Assembly (NCBI RefSeq): GCF_910592395.1
Contig: NC_088318.1
Location: 14,820,349 to 14,884,348 of the forward strand
Origin: Lineus longissimus
Taxonomy: Eukaryota > Nemertea > Pilidiophora > Heteronemertea > Lineidae
Length of the DNA stretch: 64,000 nucleotides
Direction: 5' to 3'
Positions within the stretch are counted from its first letter, which is position 1, and every line of letters begins with the position of its first letter. Positions 1 to 10,965 of the stretch are shown one piece after another. The notes beneath the pieces are model-generated. The model had not been told where the DNA came from, searched no databases, and saw only the letters and a list, made by a program, of their open reading frames with translations. The translations under genes and the position numbers were made by a program.

Positions 1-30
1 GAGAAAAACCCCTACATCCACTGCATTGGC

Positions 31-301
31 CTATAGCCACTTAGTTATCAATATGAAAATATCCCTCAGAATCAATTTGCCACCATCATATGGTCTTGAC
101 AGGTTGAATATTTCGGCTGTCGCCACAAAAAGGGTATAGATGTCCAAACCATACTTGATAACAGCTATGTCAATGACAGGGAACAGAACGTTATAGGAAT
201 CTCTCCTCTGATATTTTGACGGAATCATCGATGTTCTGTCATACATGTCAAAACCTCGAAACAACTTTGTCAGTTTGAGATAACGCAGTTTGAAATTTAC
301 A
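31..301 (-). CDS. Candidate coding exon, possibly membrane protein
   Basis: An open frame runs from an AG acceptor-like site (bases 302-303 on the minus strand, preceded by a T-rich stretch) to a TAG at 33-31. The peptide starts with a basic/hydrophobic alternation (LRYLKLTKLFRGFDMYDRT) and is followed by two hydrophobic stretches (VLFPVIDIAVI and LDIYTLFVATAEIF). A charged segment ending in FD..DRT before a hydrophobic helix is reminiscent of the S4-S5 region of cyclic-nucleotide-gated channels, but only a few residues agree and no pore or cyclic-nucleotide domain is visible. A possible internal donor (CAA|GTATGG) could end the exon earlier. The frame is about 90 codons, within chance expectation. 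I regard it as an exon candidate of unknown family; the rest of the gene would lie on the minus strand in either direction. Confidence 0.27.
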
Positions 302-303
302 CT

Positions 304-2149
304 CAAAAGTATTTTTAGATAAGGCGATATCTGTTATGTCTGAAGATTAACATTTTTCAAAACAATCAAATCATGGACAGATACAGCAGGTTGTGAATAT
401 GTGATAAAGATCTTTTGATAATGCTCAAATAGAACATTTGCATGGCAAGAGTATCCCAATCATGACAATGACGCAGAACTCTGCATTTTCCCACATAATA
501 CGAAATGATGACCTGTACATAATCTCATTTCTGTATTTGTTCTCATTATAGTAATCCTTATATGAGACATATTAACACGGGTGCTTGTTCGAGTGCTCAA
601 TATTTTATCCTTAGATATCAAGCTTGGATTAATCTTGGAACATTATGATGTGCTATACAAGCAAGAATCCCTCCTAAGATTGTCGAGTGCAATTCAGATC
701 TAGATAATAACCTACAGAAGAAGAGCAACAAACGCGATTTTCCTAACATCTAGCAAGGCATCGACATCATAGTATCAAAAGCACCACTCCCCAATATTTC
801 TTGGAATTTGCAAATGCTGCGTCTTACAATTATCTATATTAACACTTGCATCAGAAAATTGTGCAAATATCGTTTTCTGACAAATTCATTTGCACGACCA
901 AATAACTCGGTACCCATATCATTTTCATCAATGCAAAATGTCTAGATCAGGAGAAACCAGTAAGTTTTAATTGGCTACTCAGCGACTTGAACGAAACCAT
1001 ATCAACGAAAGGTATACCCACGGACTCCAATCAAGGGCCAACACTTACATATCATCAGCAGAGAGTAAGAGAAGACTATAACCCACCAGTACACTGACTT
1101 GTAATCTTGCTCGATAACTTTTTCCATCACATGTTGAGCACATTTCTTATACATGGTACAAAACCTTCATATTCAATATTCCCTCAGCTATCATTATTCA
1201 ATTCAAAAACGGCCCTTTGGAAGTGTATGGTGGGCCTGTTGTACACTTGAACCACAGCCGCTTCAAAGGATATAGTTTTACCAATATTTTAATCCGGTGC
1301 CAAGCTTCGAGTAACGTTAGACGTGTGGTATGGTTAATCCGAAGGCGGACAAAAGAAATATAACAAATGCTCCATCTGATATATCAACATTAAAAAAATC
1401 CAGTCATCGCAGCGGAAACTTGAGTGAATATGATAGCTTTTCTAATCCGGTAGAGAGTACAAATTTGCCATCGATACCACCAAGGTGCACGGAGAACGAT
1501 ATCGAATGGATTACGGTCTAGCTCACCAAAGTCAAACCTGTCATGGCACAGAGACTCGAGAATAGGAACATGCACCATAACCATGACCTGGATATTATAC
1601 ATTTCTGCTCATCGAACATCCTTTATATAAAATGATTTTAGACCTCTTCAATATATATATAGACGTAGCACGACATCCGAAGCGATATCAGTAAGATAAT
1701 GAAGTGATGGCAAAAACAAAGACACTGTTTATAAGAATACAGTGACAGTAATGGACTATTCGTCAGCGTTAGCATTCATTTCTGATCCTGCTTTTCTTTT
1801 AAAAAGTCGTAGCAGATGTAAAAAGATAATTGGAGGAAAGCCTTTAAAAACTACCCATGGGTATCATGATCAGCGGGAATTCTCAGATATCAAACTGTGG
1901 GTTTCAGCCACATTTACTTATAGCATTGTAAATTTCTTTCATCCGGCTCACAGCCTCTTTTGATTGCTACCTCCCAGCCGTGCCTGGACAGGTTGAGTTG
2001 AATTTTGTACTTGATATTTTCCTTTTTCAGTGCTCATATATCATATATCTCGTTATCTATTCATCAGCACCCGGAGATTAATTATATCTCATTTATTGTA
2101 GACAAGTAACTCGGTTTTCAATAAACAGCTGAAACGTTCATTAGAATTC
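304..2149. other. No gene recognised
   Basis: AT-rich non-coding-looking DNA. Short open frames at 1330-1521 (+), 1390-1602 (-) and 1742-1963 (+) are within chance length, have no family pattern and no convincing splice or start signals. A TATA-rich run lies near 1650. I see no repeat structure here. Confidence 0.6.
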
Positions 2150-2222
2150 TCCATTGGAAAGTCGAACCCACAAACTCTTATTAGGTCGACTCTCCTCTTC
2201 CATCGCGCTAAGGCTGATTTAT
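2150..2222 (-). repeat. tRNA-Ile-derived element or tRNA pseudogene
   Basis: On the minus strand the stretch has the order of a tRNA-type internal promoter. A box A-like TAGCGCGATGG lies near 2210-2200. An anticodon-loop-like CTAATAA places AAT (Ile) at 2182-2180. A box B-like GGGTTCGAC lies at 2169-2161. The spacing fits a tRNA. The arms no longer pair well (GTCGA against AGAGT), so it is not a working tRNA. A tRNA-derived SINE head or an old tRNA pseudogene both fit; I see no clear 3' tail that would decide. Confidence 0.45.
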
Positions 2223-3934
2223 GAAGCATTGACCTGCACACACAAGCCAGTATCGGTAGTCATGACCAAAAAGGAATGACCCTAAAGACGAAATCGATGA
2301 TTGGTGTGCTTCAGGAAATTGTGTGTCACGAGCACGAGCCATCATTGAATAAAAATAGCAGTGTTTTTCCCGTCTTCAGTTACCACATAACACAACATCC
2401 CTTGCATTATGTGAATCTGACAAGTAGTTAATTCCTCATTGTTAGGGCATACAGCGGGCTTTCTCAATGATACTGAAACAAACAGCGATGATCCTTCTTA
2501 TTCTGATTACGAGCCCAGTCAACTAACAGCTCCCATCAACGAGGATGGCACGCTATAGCCACCTGCCCATTTCGCCATCAACTATCAGTCTCGGATTTAA
2601 AGCAATTTGCTTTTGCAATCGACATTGGTGGCATAGTTTGCTATAAAGATAGACGGTGGCATGACTGAATAGTTTTATCATGCGGCTAGCATTTAAACAC
2701 AAAATGTAAGCGAGGAAAATGGCAATGACATTATATTGACACATGGGCAAAGTTTTTCCTCACTGGATGTGATTTTTCCATGTCGTGTTTTGCTGACGAT
2801 GTCTTAGGAAGAATGAATGAGCAAGAAAAAGGCATCTGAAAGTGATCTTATCATCATGGCTTTCAGGCTGTAACTCGTTACCTACCATGGCAACAGCATA
2901 TTACCTGTGACCTTTGACAATTCTTTACTCTGATTGCTAAATCCACTAGACTGCGGAGGCACGCAACTAACTAAAACGATCACCAAGAGTAGAAGAACAA
3001 TTCCAAACAGAAAACCACCGTGACCTTGTCGGTTTGATTAACTGACCATGAACTTTCAACGCATTCGTCAGCTGCAACATTAATTTGACAGGATCGAGCA
3101 CACCACCAAATGGAAAAATCGAGACCATTATATATTCATAGGAAATGGAGGAAATTGAGTATTAGGAGCAGTTATTGCAGTCGAATGATTAGATTTTTGC
3201 AATTTCCACAAACTCGTAATGAAGTTTACGATTTATGAATAGACTCTTTTGAAACAGACATGGTGAAACGGCTGGGAGCTGGTGTACAGTAGCACTTTCA
3301 CATCTATCATGGTAACCCTTTAGGATGCTTTACATGGCTTCTCGCATGGCTCACATGCTGGTCATATTGTTGAAAACTTGTATGCCGGCATCATTTAGCA
3401 AAGAAAGAAATCTTAATTGTATTGTCATGGGGCCATGGTTACACTAATAGCAGTAATCTAGGAAAGTACTTTAAACTGGCAGCGGGGAAAGCATTACCAA
3501 ATTGAGAAGTGTTCATCCCATAACGACACTGATTTTTTTTCCTTTTTCAGGTCAGGGGTATCTTTCTATACCGGATAATACCAAGAAAACATTTAGTAAT
3601 AAATATATGCATTGCATTTACCGTAATCGTGTACATTAATGGACAATCTTTGTAATATACGTTCCCACTGGATTGAGTATATCGGATTCCAGCTTTTAAC
3701 ATCCAAATACTATACAGTCAACCAAGTTCCCTGTAGTATTTGTAAAGATAAATAATTCATCAGTGACATTATGAGCGACTTTTGTAGAAGAAAGGAAGAA
3801 ACTGATTCCCGTGGTTTGTGCCATGGGTCCCTTACCATAAGTGTTTAAAAGAAAAATAACATCATAATTTGGGAACTGCTGCTAATAAAACGTCGTAGTA
3901 TGATTTTAATTCCAATTATTTTAAGTGACTTAGG
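2223..3934. other. No gene recognised
   Basis: Mostly featureless. A strong isolated acceptor-like site (T-run, CCTTTTTCAG) ends near 3550, but none of the three frames after it stays convincingly open. A FADD-like tetrapeptide around 2788-2799 (+) is discussed among the rejected items. The short minus-strand frame at 2553-2750 has no support. Confidence 0.55.
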
Positions 3935-4300
3935 CGTTTGGAAATTCCTCCCCAATGTCATACGGTTCATGAATCTGCCGTTTTGGCCGTATTCCAGTCG
4001 CCCGAGTGCACCCGAGACCATAACATCATTACCGTCGTAGTAGCACGGTTGAGCGCTCATACAGTGACGTTATGGTGGTGGTGATCACTTCTGTACAGTG
4101 CTTCGCCATTGCATCGACCCGCAGCCGCACACTGCACGGAGGGCTCACACTGGCCCAAGGGAACCGTAGAGTTCAAGGAGACTGGGCAGTCGACAGCTTT
4201 AGTAATAATGCCCTGAATGATATAATGAGTGGTCATCAGCATGATGTGGTGTCAAGTGAAGAACCGATCATCATACGACAAAGTAGAGAAAAAAATCGGG
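3935..4300. other. CpG-rich island with open frames on both strands
   Basis: This patch is visibly richer in G+C and CpG than its surroundings (for example GTCGCCCGAG, ACCGTCGTAG, CATCGACCCGCAGCCGCAC). Frames are open on both strands: 4072-4359 (+, 95 codons) and 4242-4057 then 4060-3845 (-). The minus frames read CPVSLNSTVPLGQCEPSVQC and then PCYYDGNDVMVSGALGRL, cysteine-containing and not low-complexity, but in different frames with a stop between them. It could be one or two exons, a CpG-rich promoter, or a recently inserted element that has not yet lost its CpGs. I do not recognise a family. Confidence 0.35.
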
Positions 4301-6311
4301 AAACAAAAGGATTCATTATTCTCTCTCTCCACAACGAACTGTTTCGAGCATTGTGTTGATCGGTACTAATATACCCGATCAGACAAGCGCAATATGGGAA
4401 GATAGATGTATCCCAGCTGGACTGTCAGTAAATTAGCTGCGTATGTAGTCCGTGGCAAAGCTGGGATATTTAGTTTCGAGGACATCTCCTAATGTACAAT
4501 AAATGGCGTCCTGTACTGCTTTCAGGTAGTGGCCTCACAACCTCAAGGTCGTTGGTTAATTTCCAGACGTACCAAACTCGTTTGTAACCTAGGAAACATT
4601 GCTTTACTTTGTCCTTTGAATGAAACAGACAACAAAATTTCTTATACATAGTGTCTATTCTTGGCCAGGCAAAGGGCCCTATCCAAGTAGATATTAGCTT
4701 ACGATAGACTCTTTCGGCTATGATGTATTCTAATGCATGCGATAAAATTTGGTGATGTGTTATTATCTCGGGAGGAAATATCTGCAGCTACAATTAACAT
4801 GCTGTATATTGACTAAATATCAAACTCTTAAATATCACACTTAAGATTCATCTCTCACTCGTTTTGATAACATGTCATGTGAAGTCTCCCGGGTCAGTCC
4901 ATTGCGTCATCCTAATTGGATCTCCTTACTGAGCAACAAGACGGGGCCGGTCCAATGCATCCGGCGTGTAATCATGTGATGCTTTTTATCTCTTGTAACT
5001 CAAAGTCGTAGTGAGCTGGTTTGAATATATATTGTGTTCTCAACTCTCAACGGATATGGACAAAGTAAATATGACTTTTTTTTGTGTAGATAAGGTTGTT
5101 GACAATGTGCCATTTCGGTTGCGTAGTTGGCTCAAAATAACAAGGATGATTGACACTCTACTTGTAAAAAGTGACGTCGGTTGTCGCGGTTAGTGTTTTA
5201 GGAACTCTGAAAAAGCTAAGGGCATTTTCCCAATGACTGGTCAGTAACAATATGATATCACTGGCGGATCGGATATTGAGCAATTCAAAGTCCTTGGTGA
5301 ATTGCTGGCTCTGAATCATGAATAAGATCAAAACGATTGACAAATAAATATATCTCCATAGCGATTCAGTTGAATATACAGTTAGACTACTTTATTACTA
5401 TTTTATTTTAAGTGTTGCTTTCCAGTGACAAAACCAGATATATTTGATGTCTCGGAGGAACATTAGCAAAAACGTCCCCCTTTTAAACTAGTCGTATGTG
5501 TGTTCAACGGAATATGAAGTATCACGAAAAGCAATTAATATCTGTAAATATTGAATCGCCCACCAAAGAGAACAACTTTTTCTAAGAAAACAAGTACACC
5601 AACATCAACACGAACTAAAAAGAAGCAGCACCGTGACGTTTGGTCATTTCGAAGAACAATGGCTTACTTCGTACAACAAGATAAAATGAAAGGGATTTAG
5701 ATTATTTCCCCTTGCTTTGGATAATAAGATACAGTTATTCTTGTGAGCTCTACTGACCGGTAAGTTGAAAAACATTCCAATAAATATACAGCAGTCTATT
5801 TATCTTTAATGTCCATTATTGCCGGCAGTTTTTATTCCATAGTAAACGTCTGTGCCAACTGAAGGTGGACCATTTTGTTTTTGATTGTGCCCGATTGCTT
5901 CCACGCGATATTATTCACCAGCTGTAACGTATGGATGCTGCGTGTAACCTCAGTGTAAATCCAAATGCGAATTTTGTCATCTAAAAGAATGAACAGCATG
6001 AACAGCAAAAGGCAGAAAAAATGTTAAGATTGATAGAGGTTATAGTAGTGTGTTAGCACTTCTCAAAATGTCCTATTGGTGCGAAGCTTTGAGTGGCAGA
6101 CCCAGACATCACATCAAGGGGAAGAGATTATAAGGTGAATCAATTCTGGAAACCACTTTCGGTACCATCACTGGCAATCATCGGGCCGGAATGAAGTAAT
6201 AGAGTGTGGTTCTGAAATGCCAAGTTGAACTGATGGATCTTTCAACAGACAAATAAAAAGCCGCCGTTGGATGTGGTTGGCTCGATCTATATTTGTCGAT
6301 AAAACCAGCCA
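4301..6311. other. No gene recognised
   Basis: No feature with support beyond chance. Short frames at 5011-5193 (+) and 5158-5343 (-) overlap on opposite strands and have no family pattern. Confidence 0.6.
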
Positions 6312-6350
6312 TATACTCAGTATATGTACCTGCAATGTGAGTTGCAGGTA
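6312..6350. repeat. Two adjacent short palindromes/hairpins
   Basis: TATACTCAGTATA at about 6312-6324 is a near-perfect palindrome. TACCTGCAA (6327-6335) and TTGCAGGTA (6342-6350) form a perfect 9-bp stem with a 6-base loop. Function unknown; short hairpins like this also arise by chance. Confidence 0.5.
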
Positions 6351-8316
6351 ACATTCACGTCAACAGACAAGAGGAACTATATCAGACTATAAACCACAAC
6401 AATGAATCTTGTTAGTTCTTGGACGAAATATTAAGGGGCTAACATGTCAAAAAGTTCAATGTTAATATAAGTCTTCCTTCCTTTATTAACAACTCTGTAA
6501 ATGGCTCTGAAAGAATAAACCTTAAGGCTGTCACATTACTATCAAAAGACGACGTTTCTTTTTAGCTTCTTACTTGCCATCCGAATTTATCATCTTAAAT
6601 GGCTAAGTCGGCGACAGTCCCGAAGGAATAGTGCTCAGCACCTTCCCACACAGTCTTCTTCAACGGAAGTTCACTGCATGATTAACTATCCTCTTTGATT
6701 ATAAATGGTTTAAGCCAACGGGCTGTAGTGATCTGGCGGTTTTGCTAATGATAGTGGTAATTTATCAACCATTAATCCATGACATTTCAACTGAATGTCC
6801 TCTTTACCATGTAATGCCAGTGCCTTGGGCCCTTTATCATCTTTTAATCAGCATTTCCTATTGCCTTAGACTCTTGTAACTTGTTTTTGAAAGCAGAATT
6901 CTAGTCGCACCCGACTCCGAACTCAGTAATTCCTATTGCCTATGACCCTTCCTGTTGCACTAGCCACATTAATTCATGATTTATTATTCCCTGGATCTCT
7001 TCGATGCATTTAGTTTTGTCCCCATTTTGTAATTGAAACGTTATTCCTCCAGAAATAATCGGGGATATATTCGTTAAAAGAAGGAAATTTGTCACATTTT
7101 CTAAACTGCCTTGGTACAGAAAGAATCCTGGCCGGCATTCCTTGGAAGAATGGGGAACTCTGCATTGTATATTTTTTCTTCCAAAAACAGAAATGACTAC
7201 AGACATCCGTAATCAGAAATTGCTTGGAAAATTCCCTAGCTCTTAACGTCCATTGGGGCCACTGATTACAAGCGTCTGAAACATGCTTTGGAGATAAAAG
7301 CAAGTAATATTTCATGGATACTAGATTATAAGATACATGTATATTTATGACTACAGAAGAATGACTTTGAAAACGTCATATCTTATAAAACAATTCTAGG
7401 TCTAGTCTTAAAGCAGAATACGGATGTTCTCGATAGGGTCAAAGAGATAGGGGAATCTGACACCTCAAATTGCTGTATCTATTTTGCATGGACACCTTGT
7501 CACAACATTCTCTAGTGTAATCAATGGCCCATAATAAATACATTGATTAGCCTCCCTGAGGTTGGTGGGAGACGTGTCAATAACAAGGTGGCCATTAACT
7601 AAGCCAGGTACATTGGATTGATAATATATTGTATTCCGGGACACACCGGCACGGCAAACAACCATCCATTTTCAGTAAATCTGACTTTAGAATGTGTGAG
7701 ATACAATGATCTTAGTTTCGATGTGCAGAGGACATCTTCTGAGAGTTTGGGACCAGGGCTCCACCATCAGTATTGCCTCATTTTGGCAGTATTCGACCAA
7801 TCTGCGGGGCAAGGACCTAAGCTTCGAAGATTTTGTGTCGTTAGCCGGAGGAGTATTGCAAGACACGCACTGATACTTCCATCACCAAACTACACAAGAT
7901 GCAGTATCTATCTCCACCACTTGCCTGAAAGGTGATATGACTTGAGAACAATGACTCCGCCAGCATGTCAAAGAATAGTTAATCAAGGCAAGGTTAATGA
8001 GGCTAGCCAAGTACACAGACTCTAGTCTAATTGCGGTTCTCCTGATTGGTTTGTTAATGACACGTATGTTCTTGGTAAGCAAAAGTTTGGGAGCTGGGGG
8101 CTTGTGGGTTGTAGAGAGCAGAAACGCCAGCCAAAAGTTACCACGGGGACATTATTGCCTGGAGAGTTTCTCCCATCATTGCTTTTTTCACCCGGCAACT
8201 ACTTCTCAGACATACTTCTCAGAGCACCAGTACCATTTAGTTGACAATCCACATTCGAAATGAGCCGACTGATTAGAAAGAGTATCATTTGATTATACGT
8301 ATTCTTATTAAAGAAA
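6351..8316. other. No gene recognised
   Basis: Contains the 105-codon plus frame 7618-7935, the overlapping minus frames 6940-7206 and 7010-7315, and other short frames. All are of chance length, start at non-ATG codons or overlap each other, and none shows domain motifs or splice sites I would trust. Confidence 0.5.
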
Positions 8317-8400
8317 TATAATAATAATAATAATTTATTGTAAAAAAAAAAACAAACAAAAAAAACAACAAAAAAACACACCTCCAAACAAGGAGCAGAC
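8317..8400 (-). repeat. (AAT)n and A-rich tract, probable retroelement 3' tail
   Basis: An (ATA)n run at about 8317-8334 passes into AATTTATTGTA and then a long A-rich tract with interspersed C. Read on the minus strand this is T-rich sequence followed by TACAATAAATTATTATTATT, an ending typical of non-LTR retrotransposons and the SINEs that use them. The same TTTATTGTA junction occurs after an AAT run at 22.74 kb, which suggests a shared source. No coding part is visible next to it. Confidence 0.4.
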
Positions 8401-9811
8401 AACACAAATATGCAATAAAAATCATACACAGAGAACGAATCAAAAAAAGCGATCAAAAGGGTGAAAGTAAAAGCTTCAATAGTTTATGGTTTTTCCGGTT
8501 TAGTTTTTACCGAATCGACAATTCCATTCTCCTCCCTGGTGATACGTCTAGGCCTACATGTTGGATTTACATAATGCACATTTGAAAATGTATCCAACCC
8601 GAACCATCCAAATATATGGTTGGCTATGTTTATGATATAGGCAACATTACGAACACTAGTGGCTATGAGACTAGTGCGGATGAAAGTGACTCGTTGTTGA
8701 TTTGAGTTGGTTGGTAATATCCTTACGGCGGTACCGAATATTACATGAGTGTTAAAGCTTCACAGTACAGGTATGAATGTCATATTCACCTCTTGAGACG
8801 TCACCAACAAAAGTAATTGACTTTCTCTCATAACCCAAAGGCCGAGAACAGGACAATGTCCATTACATTTATTTCCAATCTCCCGCAGCCCAAAACCACT
8901 CAAAATAACAAAGACATTCGTATATTGCATTCTAGGTGTAATATATTTGTTACAGGGAACGAGAATTCATTTGTCATTAATTTTTTTAAAAATTTCCTTC
9001 CCTTTTCTAAGAATATTTTCTAAGATTGTTCCAAGATTTTGTGAATGACTTATCATAATTGTGACAAACCTAGTTGTACCTCCCATCTCTCACCTTTACG
9101 CCATTTTCTTGTGAATTTCACTGGCATGTCTGATACTTGCACCCACTCGTTTTTATTTTTGGATTTTCCTCTCCAGTTAAAGGGGGACGGAAGGCAGGAG
9201 CTAAGCAGACAAGATTAAGTTACACGTAGTTGCATGTAACACATCGGATGTGTCTACTATCTTTACTTTGAACTCCTCAAAGGTCGTTGACAATCTACGA
9301 ATCTCCCGGCTGTTCTTGAGGTTAAAGACGATTTCGTTTATTCATGAATATTAAGAGAGTTTTTCCCCTGGCATAAATATTGTAGGTTGCAACGACAGAA
9401 ATCTCTCGTATGCAGAGCGTTTTACTTTAAGCATACACCTCTGTTGTGTTCGAATGCTATTTTTTCCCTATACATCATTCATGTCATTACCAACTCCTCG
9501 GGTTAGGGCTACCCCTTTGAGATCATTAAGCCTATTTCCTCAAGCCAAACCCTACAAATAAGAATGACATTCACATAGCAATTCATATAGAGCAGCGGGA
9601 AATGATTCTTCAAACGTACCAAGTTTGAGGAAATCAGCTTCAGGGCATTTGTTGTGGAATTCGATGGAACTCAAAAATTCAATTTAACATAAAAGAATTG
9701 GCGGATACACGGAGTAGCCCTTGAGCAGAAACATTTTAGACAAGACTTTCAAGTTGCTTTGATATAATCTATATTTAATTGAATCTTCTCATTAAGAAGA
9801 GTAAAAATCAA
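8401..9811. other. No gene recognised
   Basis: Nothing supported. A T/A-rich stretch at about 8980-9030 (TTTAAAAATTTCC, CTAAGAATATTTTCTAAG) is low-complexity. Confidence 0.6.
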
Positions 9812-9830
9812 GGGGGGGGGGGGGGGGTGG
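9812..9830 (+). repeat. 16-base G homopolymer
   Basis: A run of 16 G (9812-9827), one T, then GGG. It is a likely site of polymerase slippage and sequencing or assembly length error, and could form G-quadruplex on the plus strand. Confidence 0.9.
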
Positions 9831-10599
9831 GATGCTGGGACAGGCCGAATATTACAGTCGGGTTTTCTTTGCCCGTGACATATTCAGAATTAGAGACCCA
9901 AACGCAACAGGACAAGTGGTAAGTGATAATGCAGTTGACAAAACATGGTAATGCTCACGACCGTTAGAAAGCGATATCCTTGCCAGAAGAGTAACCAATA
10001 GACTCTTGTTATACAGACAGTTGAAAGAAAGAACAAAACGGATGAAATAAAAGAAGGTTGGCTATCATTGGCTCCTGAGGACGTCTTATTCTGTGGACTA
10101 AAATAGCTGAAAAATGTTACTGTCCTTCAGCAATGTGGGAGTTTGTCTCAGGAGAGTGGAATGTGAGATTACACTTTTTTTCACCTTTTGGGCACTGGCC
10201 TTGGTGATTAAATGGAAACAGCAAAAACGACAGAAGTCATATGACATGGCCTTTGGTAGTACAGCATCCATTCAGTTTATTACTAGCTGCTTTATGAGGA
10301 GTGGAGAGGGGCGCTTGGAGCGTGGCATTTACCACGGAAAGGCATAATATAAATGACAATTATTATAATGTACAGTATATATTATTAGGCCTATTACTTA
10401 TCACTAAAATACAAACACTTAAAAGTTTGTTCCATTATTGCAATCTTTTATATTCTATATTTTCAGGTTTGTTAATAGGCCAGTAAGGTAAGCGAATCTT
10501 TTGCACACATCTCTACACGACCTTACAATGACATTCGATGATATTCTTATCGTTCCGACTGACCGTTAAACTTCTTTGGATATTATTCTTTCTTATATA
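9831..10599. other. No gene recognised
   Basis: Short overlapping plus frames at 10114-10347 and 10301-10486 are unsupported. Nothing else seen up to the transposon-like terminus. Confidence 0.55.
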
Positions 10600-10696
10600 C
10601 AGTGGAACCACGGTAACACGACCACTCTTGAGACCGAGGTTGAATGGTCGCGTTACCAGGGTGGCCGCGTTAGTGAAGTTGAAAAACCGGGGACAA
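10600..10696 (+). mobile_element. Mariner/pogo-like transposon terminus (solitary end)
   Basis: The sequence begins CAGTGGAACCACGGTAAC directly after a TA dinucleotide (10598-10599), the target-site duplication expected for the Tc1/mariner/pogo superfamily. Just inside, GGTAACACGACCA (10612-10624) and TGGTCGCGTTACC (10645-10657) form an inverted repeat, followed by a related GTGGCCGCGTTA. This nested pattern of GGTCG..TTA motifs is known from non-autonomous pogo/Tigger-type ends. I found no matching opposite end and no transposase, so this is a terminal fragment or half of a decayed MITE. Confidence 0.5.
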
Positions 10697-10744
10697 AATG
10701 CATGATTAGGTTTTTCCGCCAAAATTGTTGGACTTATTCATAAG

Positions 10745-10965
10745 TTCAAAATTCTGAAAAATTTTCAAAGCCAAAGTTTTTTGGGGCTGATGATGTTTTT
10801 TCATTTTGTGCAGAAAAAAACAAAACATTTGGACTTCGACATTTTTTTTCATGCTTCAGAGTTGGGGTTTTTCGTAGGTTCAAAATTCTGAAAAAATTTC
10901 AAAGCCAATATTTTTTGGGGGGCTGATGGTGTTTCTTTATTTTGAACAGAAAAAAAGAAGTGGAA
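10745..10965 (+). repeat. Diverged direct repeat, about 134-bp period
   Basis: Copy one starts TTCAAAATTCTGAAAAATTT at 10745; copy two starts at 10879. Both continue through TCAAAGCCAA, a T-run, GGGGCTGATG.TG, T-rich sequence and CAGAAAAAAA, so about 85 bp of each unit aligns with few mismatches. It follows the mariner/pogo-like terminus and may be that element's interior. Confidence 0.75.

Noticed and set aside
2780-2835. CFADDVLGRMNEQEK resembling a reverse-transcriptase active site
   Set aside because: No other RT motif found upstream or downstream in any frame, and the frame ends quickly. FADD alone is weak.
7618-7935. 105-codon plus frame
   Set aside because: Non-ATG start, no splice or domain support, chance length.
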